A stretch of DNA of 64,000 nt from Phylloscopus collybita (lineage: Eukaryota; Chordata; Aves; Passeriformes; Phylloscopidae). Under the pieces are notes generated by a model. The model ran no database searches, was not told the origin of the DNA, and was given only the letters and a program-made list of their open reading frames with translations. The stretch's first letter is position 1. Every line of letters starts with the position of its first letter. The translations under genes and the position numbers were made by a program. Below are positions 44,740 to 55,165 of the stretch, piece by piece. Where the stretch lies: the NCBI GenBank assembly GCA_027886175.1, contig JAJNNQ010000137.1, forward strand, positions 2,174,001-2,238,000. The letters run 5' to 3'.

Positions 44740-45205
44740 CACCCTGAGCCTGTTTGGAGTGATTCCAGAGGAGGCAGTGGAGATGCTCCACGGGCAGGAT
44801 GCTCTCTCTGGGGCCAGGCAGAGCTGTGGGTGCTCACCTGGAGAAGAGAAGGCTCCAGGGAGAGCTCAGAGCCCCTGCCAGGGCCTAAAGGGGGCTGATA
44901 TAAAAGGAGATGTGTGACTTTTTACCCCAGCAGATACTGATAATGCAAGGGGAAAGGGTTTTAAACCAAAAAGGGGAGATTTAACAGAGACAATAGGAAG
45001 GAATTCTTCCCTGTGAGGGTGGGGAGACCCTGGCACAGGGTGCCCAGAGCAGCTGTGGCTGCCCCTGGATCCCTGGAATTGTCCAAGGCCAGGCTGGTCA
45101 GGGCTTGGAGCAACCTGGGTCAGTGGGAGGTGTCCCTGCCCATGGCAGGGGTGGCACTGGATATTTAAAGTCCTTTCCAACCCAAACCCGTCTTTGGCTC
45201 TGTTC
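44740..45205 (+). mobile_element. CR1 LINE 'c'
   Basis: Same 5' half as CR1 'b' (GGAGGCAGTGGAGATGCTCC, CCTGGAGAAGAGAAGGCTCC) but its own 3' half: GGTCAGTGGGAGGTGTCCCT, GGCACTGGATATTTAAAGTC and a GTCTTTGGCTCTGTTCG tail. Confidence 0.93.
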
Positions 45206-45687
45206 GTAGCTGTGAATCAGCCCCCGATGCCAAGGGAAACAAATAGCTCCTCCTAAAGGGATGCACATCCAAAATTACAGGTAAGATTTGCCAAGTTAAG
45301 GCTGTGTGTCCACCAAAGGGGCACCTTTACCTTGAATTCAATATGCCAGCTCTTTGGGATCATTTTCACCATAATTAATTTTTAAGGTTAAGAAAGGAAG
45401 ACTTTTGACCATTCACACCCCTCTCCTTCAAGAAATGAGACTCTTGCCTTTATTTTTTGCATGCCTTCATTTCCTGCCTTCATTTCTCCTGCTTTTGAAA
45501 GGAGCAAAATTTTCTGTTGGCGCAAGTGAGACCCAGGATGGCAAATTTTCCCTCCCAGAAAACCCCTCCATCTCAGGGTGAAGTGTGGCATCTGCCTGAG
45601 AGCACAGAGAAATGTTTTCACATGTTCAGAACAGCCCAGAGTCAGGTCCTGCTGCATTGATTGAGACACTGAAGCAAAGCACTGAAT
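45206..45687. other. Unassigned DNA after the duplication
   Basis: Nothing recognised. Confidence 0.4.
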
Positions 45688-45993
45688 TTATTTGGAATAA
45701 CAAAGGGAAGTGTCCCAATTGGGAAGTGTCCAGGATGCACTACAGACCCTGAATGAGATGCCTGGCTTGCAAGGTCCTGGCTGGAAGTGTTTGGCTGCCA
45801 AGAAATCATTGCTGGCATCTTGGCAGTGCTGCAAATACCGCAGACATCCGATCTTTTCCTTTGGCTCCTGCCCTCTTGTCATCATCTCTTGGTCATTCTC
45901 CACAGACACAATCTGGATGCGTTTGTGGCTGCGCTTGTGGCGACCTTGCTGTTCTGGAGGCTGTAAAATCACCTTGAAGACCTGTGTGGGCAT
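45688..45993 (-). CDS. Coding-like island, candidate exon, strand ambiguous
   Basis: On the minus strand a 101-codon frame reads like a basic, helical protein segment: QVFKVILQPPEQQGRHKRS, then KRIQIVSVENDQEMMTRG, then KIGCLRYLQHCQDASNDF. It follows a CCACTCACCAGGGATGCCCACACAG acceptor-like sequence at 45982-45983 (split here only by description: pyrimidine-poor just before the AG). Several CpGs survive in arginine codons. On the plus strand the same DNA has a very good acceptor, TTGGTCATTCTCCACAG (ending 45905), and a strong donor CTG|GTGAGT, defining 45906-45998, 93 bp, open only in one phase with a W/C-rich peptide. Both cannot be right. The minus peptide looks more natural, but no good minus donor follows. 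Family not recognised. Confidence 0.27.
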   Translation of the reverse strand: MPTQVFKVILQPPEQQGRHKRSHKRIQIVSVENDQEMMTRGQEPKEKIGCLRYLQHCQDASNDFLAAKHFQPGPCKPGISFRVCSASWTLPNWDTSLCYSK

Positions 45994-45998
45994 CCCTG

Positions 45999-48165
45999 GT
46001 GAGTGGAAGAGGCTGGAGGAAAAGATGCTTGGGTTGACGGGGTGTTAAAAATGAAAATAATCCGTCTTGCGTTGGATCTGTGGGAGGCGGATGATTGTTC
46101 TCTGCAAAGGCAGGGTTTGGAGGGAGAGAACGTTCTCACATCTGCTGTGGGACCTGCAAACAGTCCCCCTATGGCAGAGAGTCAGAGCCACTCATCCCTC
46201 ACATGAGTGGGATGAGGTGGAACAAAAAACGAGGCGAATTTGCATCACCAGGCTCACGTTTTCCCTATAGCATTTTATGATTTAGGCTTCCAACCCCAGC
46301 CTGGCTCCCCAAAGCAGGCTCCTGCTTTTAAACAGCACTAAAATTAAGGGGCAGAGATTCTCCCACAGGACACCTGGGATGCTCAGTGTCAGTGCCCCAG
46401 CCAAAATTAACATGCAAACCTGCAACCAGGAGGCTGCCAGTGACAAGCAGCAGCTTTGAAGGTCACCTCGCCTTCAAGTAAATAAATAAATAGTAAATAA
46501 GAAATCAGGCAGCAATGAATAAACCAGAGACATCCCACTAGCTTGGACTTGATTTTTTTTTTTTTTTTAATATGTTTATATTTCTTCTCTGCTCTTTTCA
46601 CTTTCACATCCTCAGAGGTCGGTGCTAATAGGAGACCCCTCTTATTGCTCCTGCACCCTGCAGCACCCTCGCCTGTCTCAGAGGCCCTGAGACCAGCCCA
46701 GAGCCCAAGCTGGGAGCACAAATCGTGTCATCCCCACAGCTGATGGCTGTAAATGAGACTTTCTGTCAGTGCCAGCCCATGACAGGTGGGAGGATGCTCT
46801 GCAGATACTGGGTTTGCCTCTTAGGCCACAATCTTCTCCTTTTACACCACAATCCTCCTTGCTAAAGGGCCATGGTGGTGCCAGGTGTTTGTTTTCCATG
46901 CTCCTCCCTGCCGTGCCTAATGAGATCCTGGCTCTGCAAGCTCGGAGTTGACTTTTTCCAGCAGTTCCTGCAGCTTTGGCCACATGGCCAGGGAAGAGAG
47001 AGTCTGAAATGACGCGGGGTGCTGCGCCAGAGCTATTTCTGATTGTGCTGGTGCCGTGCTGGACCCATCTGCCACCTCTGAAGGGCTGCTCACAGAAGGA
47101 GGTGCAGGAGATGGAGACTTGCTTCAGCTCTTTCTTCTCCAGCAGAGAGGCTCACAGCCAAGAGAGGACTGTGCCTCACCTCTCAGAGAGCCCAGGCTCT
47201 TGGGCATCCAGCCAGTGGCTCTCTGCAGGCAGGAAGCTGGGCAAGCTGACAGGACAATTTCCCAGGGATGCTCTCTGGGGAGACATGGTGCACATGCTGC
47301 ACTAATTGAGCCCAGTGCTGTCCCAGCGGGGACAACGCTCACTCGGGCAAATCTTTGTCACACTCCAGGTCGTAAAACTCATTTCCTGGCATCAGACTTG
47401 GAAAACAACACATTGAAGGGCATGACATTCCTTGCTGCCAACCAGCACAGCCTTACCAGGACTCAGTATTTTGTCCATGTCACTGGCTACTCCCACATGT
47501 CATCCAGCAGAAGCCAGAGGTGGATGACAGGGAAGTTTTTTTTTCCTCCTAAATAAATGCACCCTAGGAACGTGCTCATATTCACAGATCTTGTCCTTGT
47601 TGGTCTGCATGTCACTGACACTTTTGAAATGAGACCAAACAATCCAGCTGAAGCTGAAGAGGCTCAGGACACTCAACCAGCATCTCACATTGCTGCTATC
47701 CACCTCTCCCCTTTGTGCTGTATTTTTATATATCTATAAAAATACAGGATCCCATCTATTTAAGGATTCCTGACCAGCAATGGGAAGAGGAACTCTCACT
47801 TACCAGCAATGCAAAGAGGAGTTCTCCATATTCTTATGGGAAAATTCCATGTTTTCCTGCAGCCTTGTAACCATGGAGTTCATCCTGCAGTGCAAGGAAA
47901 AGCAGGACGCCTGTTTAGGGAAAACCCTAACCCTGAAAGAAACCTAACCCTGGTGAGAAAATACAATTTCTAGAAGCAATGAATGCTCTGAAAAGAGCAT
48001 CCCTAAGGGGATTCCCTAAGGGAATGAGGGACAGTGGGCACAGGCAACAGAACTTGTAGACACTCTAGGAATAAGCAAAACTGGATTTTGCTGTTAAGGA
48101 AATACAACCTGGTGGTGTTTTCTCCTTCCTGTTATAGCCCAATGTCACAGTTTCTTCACATCACA
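45999..48165. other. Unassigned DNA
   Basis: 47056-47556 is a long plus-strand frame without splice or domain support. 47761-47830 holds a ~30-bp imperfect duplication around CCAGCAATG..AAGAGGA. AACCCTAACCCTGAAAG at 47923 is only a two-unit telomere-like match. Confidence 0.35.
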
Positions 48166-48346
48166 ATGAACAGCCTGCCCAGAGAAGCTGTGGCTGCCCC
48201 TGGATCCCTGGAAAGGTCCAAGGCAGGTTGGACAGGGCTTGGAGCAACCTGGGATAGTGGAAGGTGTCCCTGCTCATGGCAGGGGGTTGGAACTGGAGGA
48301 TCTTTAAGGTCTCTTCCCACCCAAACCCTTCCATGATTCTCTAACA
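48166..48346 (+). mobile_element. CR1 LINE, 3' end fragment
   Basis: Shows GCCCAGAGAAGCTGTGGCTG, CAACCTGGGATAGTGGAAGG, TTGGAACTGGAGGATCTTTA, CCAAACCCTTCCATGATTCT. Confidence 0.92.
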
Positions 48347-48426
48347 AACCCTTTCCCCATGACTTAATGTCAATACTGGGAACAACCAACTGACACATCT
48401 GCTAACTCCTCACCTCATGGATACAT

Positions 48427-49081
48427 TGTCCTGGTTTAGGGCAAATTTGGGAAGAAGCTTCCAAATGGTTTCTTTTCTAGAAAGCAAATTCAAGTGGCTT
48501 CTCCTCCACCAACTGGTTTGGGAAAAAGATTTCCTTGGAGAAAAGCGGGAAAAGACCTGTTTATTTAACAAGCAAAGTATTCACAAGCATAAAAAAAAAT
48601 AATAATATTAAACAGTAAAACTTCTGTCTGTTCTGAAGAACTGGCAAATTGACAAAGTTCTTGTTGTGGGGGGTGTCGTGTGGGCTCACTCAGTCTCTTA
48701 TCAGTCCCTCCTGTGCTGGGATGCAGCATCCTGGCCCCAGTGGGCTGCAGGTGTGAGCTCCTGACGTTTTTCCGGGTTTTCAGTCCAGATCAGGTTTGAA
48801 CAGTTCCAAGAAAAAGAAAAAAGCACAGTTTGGGGGACTTCTCTGCCTCATCTAGCAAAAAAACCTAACTAAAAGCACAGGAGATCTCTGTCCCACTGTC
48901 TGTCTGTCCGTGCTGCAGACAGCACCGTCCAGGAGCAGAATGCGGAGGAGTGAGTGCAGTTTCTGCTGCTTCTTTCCCCCCCTTCACTCTCAGAACCAGT
49001 CCTAAAGGTGCAGAACTCAATATCTAGCATAAACAGAACAGATAATTGGGGGTACAGGCATCACAAAGTCACTGCAGGACA
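48427..49081 (-). mobile_element. ERVL-type solo LTR, minus strand
   Basis: A 655-bp element, TGTCCTGGTTTAGGGCAAAT to ACAAAGTCACTGCAGGACA. It is collinear with the 54.2 kb element: GAGAAAAGCGGGAAAAGACC, CCTGTTTATTTAACA (AATAAA on minus), ACTCAGTCTCTTATCAGTC, AGAACCAGTCCTAAAGGTGC. Flanking 5-mers TACAT and GACGT match at 3 of 5 bases, so the target-site duplication is eroded or the ends are slightly off. Confidence 0.85.
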
Positions 49082-49467
49082 GACGTCCATCACCTCAGGC
49101 TGATCCAGCCCCTCAGCTCCTTCCAGGCACTGCCGTGAGATGTTCCCACCAGGAGCACTGTCACTCCCAGCTTTCCCAGCAGCCCAGGAAGGACAATGAG
49201 GACCCCAACATAAATCACAACCCACCAAACCTCTCCGTTCCCTTACCTGCAGCTCTGATGGGGTGGCTCCAGACCTGACCCTCCCTACGTAGGTGGCAGT
49301 GCCTGTGTCCCCAAAAACTGGCAGGAGTCATCTCCTAGAAAGTGGAAACTGGCTGGCAGGAGACCAGGTGATCTTGTCCTGATCTCCTCACTATTGACTC
49401 TCCCCCAATTAACATGATAATTGTTACCCCCGTGGGCCAGACATGATTAATCAGCAATTTTCCCTCT

Positions 49468-49504
49468 TCCTTCCTTCCTTATTTATTTATTTATTTATTT
49501 ATTT
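49468..49504 (+). repeat. (TTCC)n(TTTA)n microsatellite
   Basis: Three TTCC units followed by about seven TTTA units. Confidence 0.93.
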
Positions 49505-50348
49505 TAAGAGCAGCTGGGAAATGTCATTCTCTCCTCCAGTAGAGTTTGAAAGCTCTTCCATCTGGACAATCAAATGCCCCATGTAAACACAGATGAAGGA
49601 GGGACCAGAAGAATGGCACCTCCAGGGAGCCCCTCCACACCCCCCATGTCCCTGCCTGAGGTGACTTTGTCCCCCTTCCCTCATTGTCCTGGCCTTTAGG
49701 AGCAGAGCCAGCCACTCCGCTGGAGGGGAACTGAATAAGTGACTGCAAATTAAAATTAACATCCAGCAGCAAGGAGTACAAAGCCATGATTAATGGCTTT
49801 TTAATGCTCCACTGTTCCACACTCAGAGCACTTTGTTTTAGCGGTGATGAAAACTCTGTGGATGTGAGAACAGAGCCTTGCACACACATCTCAGGAATTC
49901 TCACCATTAAGGAGAGGTAATCCAGCTCTCTTAAGCTTAGAATTACACAGAAAAGCCTCATATCCACCTCATCTCATCCAGTGCATCACAACTGAAAATG
50001 GAATGGAGAAAAGTCATTAAAAGAAATGTCCTCTAACCAGCACTTACCCAGATAATTGTTTTTCTGCTTTGGGTTTAATTATAACGTGGACCAATTGATT
50101 AATTGAGTAAGTTTCCATAACCTCCTCCACCCTTGCCCTAAGGAAGGCTCCAGTCAGACTTGCTGAATGATAATTATTTCTCTTTCAGCCTGTTTAAGAG
50201 CTACAGCTTCTTCAGGGCTGTGTCCATGGGTAACACTTCCAGCTGTTCGTCATTCCATGTGTTGATATGTGCCAATAATTGTCCACATCATTTGGCTGCA
50301 GGAAAACTTGGAAGAGCCATGCAGGCAGCAGTCATTTGTAAAAAAATC

Positions 50349-50352
50349 CTTC

Positions 50353-50429
<77 letters not shown>

Positions 50430-50464
50430 TTCTTTCTCTCTTTCTCTCTCTTTCTCTTTTTTTT
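50349..50464 (+). repeat. Compound pyrimidine microsatellite (CTTT)n(CT)n
   Basis: About thirteen CTTT units, then (CT)n, then mixed TTTCTC units ending in T-runs with AATT. Confidence 0.96.
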
Positions 50465-50646
50465 AATTTTTTTTTTAATTTTTTTTATTAAAAACTGCAC
50501 CCTCAAAACATTTTCAAACAACTTCTGTCCAAGAACATGATCACACCACACTGAAGTTTATCCAGTGTGACTGCAGCCAGCACCTAATGACATGTTGTGA
50601 TTTGCAGCAGGGATGATCAAGGTCAAACTGGATGAAACCGTGATCA

Positions 50647-50718
50647 AGTGAGATAGTTATTAGTGAGATAGTTATTAGTAAGTGAGATAGTTATTAGTAA
50701 GTGAGACACTTATTAATG
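50647..50718 (+). repeat. 15-19 bp minisatellite, about 4 copies
   Basis: Units begin AGTGAGATAGTTATT at 50647, 50662 and 50681, and AGTGAGACACTTATT at 50700; most units are followed by AGTA. Confidence 0.92.
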
Positions 50719-52771
50719 ATCCCCTCAGCTCTTGGAATAGCTACTCCACCTGCTGTTCTGTGATGCAGAGTAGACCTTTCCTCATAGTCCTGGATTACTT
50801 TTCCAGAAAAAAGAATCAGGTGCTTCAGGCATGGTTTTGACTGGAATAACTCAGATTATTGATTCCCTTGAAGCAGATTTTCCCCTTGGGAGGAAAGGGT
50901 TGGATGATGGGTTCACATGGTGGTGTCCACACGTGGACTCCTGCAGCTGCTGAGATGAGCTCCATCCTTCCACTCAGGCTGATCACACAATCTTTGGCTT
51001 TGGGAATCTGGTTGAAAACACTCCTGCTCAATAATGCACTGCAGAAGGTCTCTGGTAATACAGGTTCCTGCATTTCCCTACGGATAAATTCCTACTAAAG
51101 GAATTTATCTGCATTGAAGACAGACTGTTAGAAAGAGAGCAGCAAATACAACAGCATCAAACTTGGCAAGTGGCTCCTCCAGGAAACCAAAGCATTTTGA
51201 ATTTTACAGCTCCCCATCACACTGACCCTGCTGAGGTTTCTTTTTTTTTATTTTGCAGGAACAATTACGGGGAGATTTATACCTGGGAATATTGCTTGAC
51301 ACAAATTGAATGGTGGGTATAATTATGTATAAAAGCTCTCTTGTTACAGAAAAAAAAATAATAATCTGGTTTGTGGGTTAAAAAAAGGAAAACAAAACCA
51401 GTCTATTCCACAGTCAGACAGAGAAAATGTTTGTTAGTGCTGCTATTGATCAGTAACTATGGCAAAGCCCTGAGAAGCTCCAACATGAGTTTAATACGAG
51501 GAGTAACTGAATGATCTCATTGCAGGATTCATGATCCAGAACAGGATTTGAGCCACCAATGATCAAATCTTTGACCCCCCTCTGCTCTCCTTGTAAACAT
51601 CTACTGGCAAAAAACTCCTTCCCAGCCTCTTAGTGCAGCTGGTAGCCCTGGACTCACAGCTGGTTCCCCTGGAGAGTGCAGAGGTCCAGCTGGTCTTTCT
51701 GGAAGGGAGGCTCTTCTGGAGCCCCACGCCGTTCTGGATGGCAGAATGTGCACAGCACTGCTTCCATCCCAGCTGGGAAAGCTGACAGCACCGGGAACTC
51801 TACCAAGCACGGGAACAGCAAACAGGATGCTGTGATGGCTGACAAATGCAGGGAAATATCCAAAGGAGGCAAATCACCAGCCTGTGTGTCCCATAAACCT
51901 GATGGCACCAGAATTTTTGAATCCATAGCTCACTAGCACAGGCTGTCCTATCTCCCTACAAAAGCAGAGCACATTTGGGATCTACCTGTGGTCTTTTAGG
52001 GCTCAGTGCCCTGACAAACTTTTTTAAGAGATTTGGGGTTTGTCCTTTGGGAAAACTTTGGCAAAGCAGGAGGACACATTCCGTGAGTGGTGTTATTTTC
52101 ATGGCGATGTTGCTGATGGTACCAGGAACGGTTTGCAAACAACAGGAACACTTGTTGCAGGGTAAGAGGCTCATCACTGGTTTGATGAAGCCTGAAAACA
52201 CATCCCATGTCCCAACACAAGCTGCTGTTGTGCCTGAGCTCAGGAATCACTGGCAAGGACTGAGGACAGCTTTTCTCTGCAGTGCTCTTACCAAAGCTTT
52301 GGGTCTTTGGAGTAAAATTGTAATTCTGCTTTCTAAGATGGGAAGGCACCTGTGCCAACTCACTGCTGCTCTCCCTCCATCTCATCCCATTTATGCTGAT
52401 ACCACTTACATCCACATACAGACGTGTTCCCCACAATTTTCCTTTGTGAAAATGGAAAGTATTCCAAAGGCACCTGGGAGTGCTTGGCACATCAGATCCT
52501 GATGACTGAAAAATGCAGAAGACTTGCAAATTTCAGAATTCTCATCCCTGAACTTTTCTCCCTGCTATCTTGTTCGAGATCTCTGGATGTTTTGGAAGAG
52601 AGATGACTTGCCAAAGTGGAACAGTTTGCACTTCAATGTAAGCTGAATTCATTCTGCATGTTGCTCCTTCTCTAATTTTCCTCTAAGTGTCAACCCCATC
52701 CATATATTTATGCACAGAAATGACCTCCTGACAGCAAATCAGCATAGTTAGGGAATGGAGAATGCTGAGAT

Positions 52772-53062
52772 CATGGAATCATAGAATCATGGAATGGTTT
52801 GGGTTGGAAGGACCTTAAAGATCACTTAGTTCCAACTCCCTGCCTTGGGCAGGGGCACCTCCCACTATCCCAGGTTGCTCCAAGCCCCGTCCAACCTGGC
52901 CTTGGACACTTCCAGGGATCCAGGGACAGCCATAGCTGCTCTGGGCAACCTGTGCCAGAGCCTCACCACCCTCACAGGGAAGAATTTCTTCTTAAAATCC
53001 AATCTAACCCTCCCCTCTGTCAGTTTAAAGCCATTCCCCCTTGTCCTGTCCCACCCTGCTCT
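52772..53062 (-). mobile_element. CR1 LINE, 3' fragment
   Basis: Antisense CR1 with the terminal octamers first: ATCATGGAATCATAGAATCA, GGGTTGGAAGGACCTTAAAG, GGCACCTCCCACTATCCCAG, CTTCCAGGGATCCAGGGACA, CCTCACCACCCTCACAGGGA, TTTAAAGCCATTCCCCCTTG. One of the longest and best preserved CR1 tails here. Confidence 0.95.
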
Positions 53063-54161
53063 TGTACATCACCCTCTGTTCTCCCTGTCTCTGCAGGAGC
53101 CACTCACTCCACCATGGCACAAACCCTCCCCTGCTGCTCAGACCCTGTTTATCACCCCCTGCCTGAACTTGCCTTTTTATTCCAGTCCTCCCCTGCTAAC
53201 CAGGGGGCTCTGTGGCTGTCACTTGCCAAGGGATGTGCTCCTGCAGATATGATGTGTTACATGCTCCATTTATTACAGCCAGCGAGCAGATCTGCAAATT
53301 GCACGGCCAGATCTACAAAGGGCCTGACAAACTGCACTTGGGGGCAGGCTCCCTCCCTCCAGTATAAATCTTCTTCTCCTCAGTCCCCTGACTCTCCCTA
53401 TTAGCTCTGTGGCTGTTCCAGGGCTCACTCCCACTCTCACCTCCCCACCACTCTTTTTTTTCCCTTATCTGTGGCTCTGATTTGCTGTGATGACAGCAAA
53501 TCTGAGATTCACGGCTCGCTCTCAGCACAGGGACTCAAAGACCCAGCAGCAACAGGCAAATAGATCATCTCCTAATGAAGGGAAGGTTCCTCTGAGCCCC
53601 TCTGGCACCTTTTCCAGCAGTTCTTTGCCAGGACAGCACCAGGCACAATCCTATCAAAGATATCACAGCAAGGAGTTATTGGAACATGAGTGGTGGCAAT
53701 GATCAGCCCCTCACACCCAAAATAATGTGAATATTACTCCTCCTAACAAAACAAACCTGCTCACGTGACAGGCTGGTGAGTGGGCTGAGTTCCCATGGCA
53801 ACTGTCGGGGCGCTGGAGCTCGCAGGAAGAAAGTAAATATTCCTTTTGAAATGGTTCAGGTTCCTGCCACAAAGTTCACACGGCATGGAAACATTCATCA
53901 GATTCCTTCGTTAGCCGCACAAAACGCCCCCCACCCTCCCAGCAGCTCCCCAAACGGAATTATCCGTGTCTGGTCTGCCTTTGAGGGCTGAAATTCACAC
54001 AGAGGTTTTGGGGAAGGGATCCCAGATGTTGGATGCTTTCACTCAAGCTGTCTGCCTGCATCTCCCCTTCAGTCCTCTTTGCTGGTGGCTCCCGGTTCCC
54101 AGCTGAGGCTGGAGCAGGAGCTCCCTCGGGATTTCTGCTGCTCAGTTTGGATGTGGCACAG
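53063..54161. other. Unassigned DNA
   Basis: 53760-53960 keeps some CpGs (GTCGGGGCGCTGGAGCTCGC). No exon accepted. Confidence 0.4.
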
Positions 54162-54334
54162 TGTTCTGGTTTAGGGCAAGTTTGGGAGGAGACCTCTGAA
54201 GGGGTTTCCTCTGGAGAGCAAACCCAAACGGCCCCCTCCCTCCAGCCAGTGCGGGGAAAAAACTTCCTCGGAGAAAAGTGGAAAAAAAGCTATTTATTTA
54301 ACTATTTATTTAACAAACAAGATGCCCACAAGCA

Positions 54335-54378
<44 letters not shown>

Positions 54379-54859
54379 AAAAAAAAAAACAAAAGTATGA
54401 AGCAATAAAATCTCTGGCCGCTCCGAAGAGAGATGGCAAACTGAGGCAGGCCTTGCCCTGGGTGCAGCTCAGCTCACTCAGTCTCTCACCAGCCCCGCTC
54501 CCTCAGGAGCTCCAGGCCCGGCGGGCCACAGGTGCCAACCCTCGCTTATTCTCTGTGTTTGTCAGTCCAGAGCAGATTTAAACAGTCCCAAGAAAAAGGA
54601 AAAACAGTCCAGGGAACTTCTCTGCCTCAGCTAGCTAAAACTAAGAGCACAGGAGATCTCTGTCCCAGCGCTGTCGGTGCCTCAGACGAACGCCGCAGCC
54701 AGGCCATGTGGGAGTCAGGCAGTTTCCTCAAAACAAACTGCACACTGCTTTTTCCTCCCCCTTGGCTCCCAGAACCATTTTAAAGGTACAAAACTCAATA
54801 TACAGCACAAACAGAGCAGAGGATTGGGAATACAAGCATCATAAAGTCACCCTAGGACA
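54162..54859 (-). mobile_element. ERVL-type solo LTR, minus strand
   Basis: A 698-bp element, TGTTCTGGTTTAGGGCAAG to CACCCTAGGACA, flanked by a perfect 5-bp duplication CACAG (54157-54161 and 54860-54864). On the minus strand it starts TGTCCTAGGGTGACTTTATG, and AATAAA lies near its 3' end (plus-strand CTATTTATTTAACTATTTAT). Retains many CpGs, for example GGCCCGGCGGGCC. It has a 41-bp A-run at 54336-54376. A 5-bp duplication is typical of ERVL-class elements. Confidence 0.92.
54336..54376 (+). repeat. (A)41 run inside the LTR
   Basis: Expanded at the site where the 48.4 kb copy has only nine As followed by TAATAATA. Confidence 0.97.
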
Positions 54860-54864
54860 CACAG

Positions 54865-54977
54865 ACAGCCCTGGTCCTGCCCGACCATCCCTGCCCTCCG
54901 TGTGGAGCCCCGGCCTTCAGGCAGCCCAGTGCTGCACAGATCTGCATTTCAGAACTGGCTTGGATTTATCCACAAAC
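54865..54977. other. Short unassigned spacer
   Basis: Nothing recognised. Confidence 0.4.
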
Positions 54978-55165
54978 ATGGAACCATTTAGGCTGGAAAA
55001 GGCCTTCCAATGTCATCGAGGCCAACTTTTGACCAAACAACACCAACTAAACCACAGCACTGAGTGCCACATCCAGTCACTGGCGACACCTCCAGCCACT
55101 GAAGTATTGCCCAGCGGTGGGGATGGATGGTTTGTGCCTCTGCCTCTCGCACAGCTCCTTCCAGG
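54978..55165 (-). mobile_element. CR1 LINE, 3' fragment, second subfamily
   Basis: Antisense: GGAACCATTTAGGCTGGAAA, GTCATCGAGGCCAACTTTTG, CACTGAGTGCCACATCCAGT, CACCTCCAGCCACTG, then a worn GATGG section. Confidence 0.85.

Larger units (their letters stand above)
42960..45083. repeat. Tandem duplication, 1055-bp period, two copies
   Basis: The same position in each copy (TAGTATTCATGAAATTTGCA) lies at 43201 and 44256, giving a 1055-bp period; GATATAAAAGG at 43841 and 44897 gives 1056. Copy 1 is about 42960-44014 and copy 2 about 44015-45072, each holding an LTR-like segment and a CR1 5' part. The copies differ by roughly 3 percent over 43110-43500 versus 44165-44555, by eye. Confidence 0.95.
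49082..52771. other. Unassigned DNA with simple repeats
   Basis: Holds (TTTA)n at 49468-49504, the pyrimidine microsatellite at 50349-50464 and a 19-bp minisatellite at 50647-50718. Frames at 49524-49967, 51975-52502 and 51996-52529 overlap on opposite strands or lack splice support. Confidence 0.4.

Noticed and set aside
47915..47955. Telomere-like CCCTAA words
   Set aside because: Only two adjacent units plus one variant; no array.
49524..49967. 147-codon minus frame
   Set aside because: Part reads plausibly, but splice sites are poor and it runs into unrelated G-rich sequence; insufficient support.
51975..52529. 175-177-codon frames on both strands
   Set aside because: Both strands are open over the same span, with no codon bias favouring either and no splice logic or known motif.
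52799..53404. 201- and 135-codon plus frames
   Set aside because: The first half is antisense CR1; the rest is an open continuation without splice signals.
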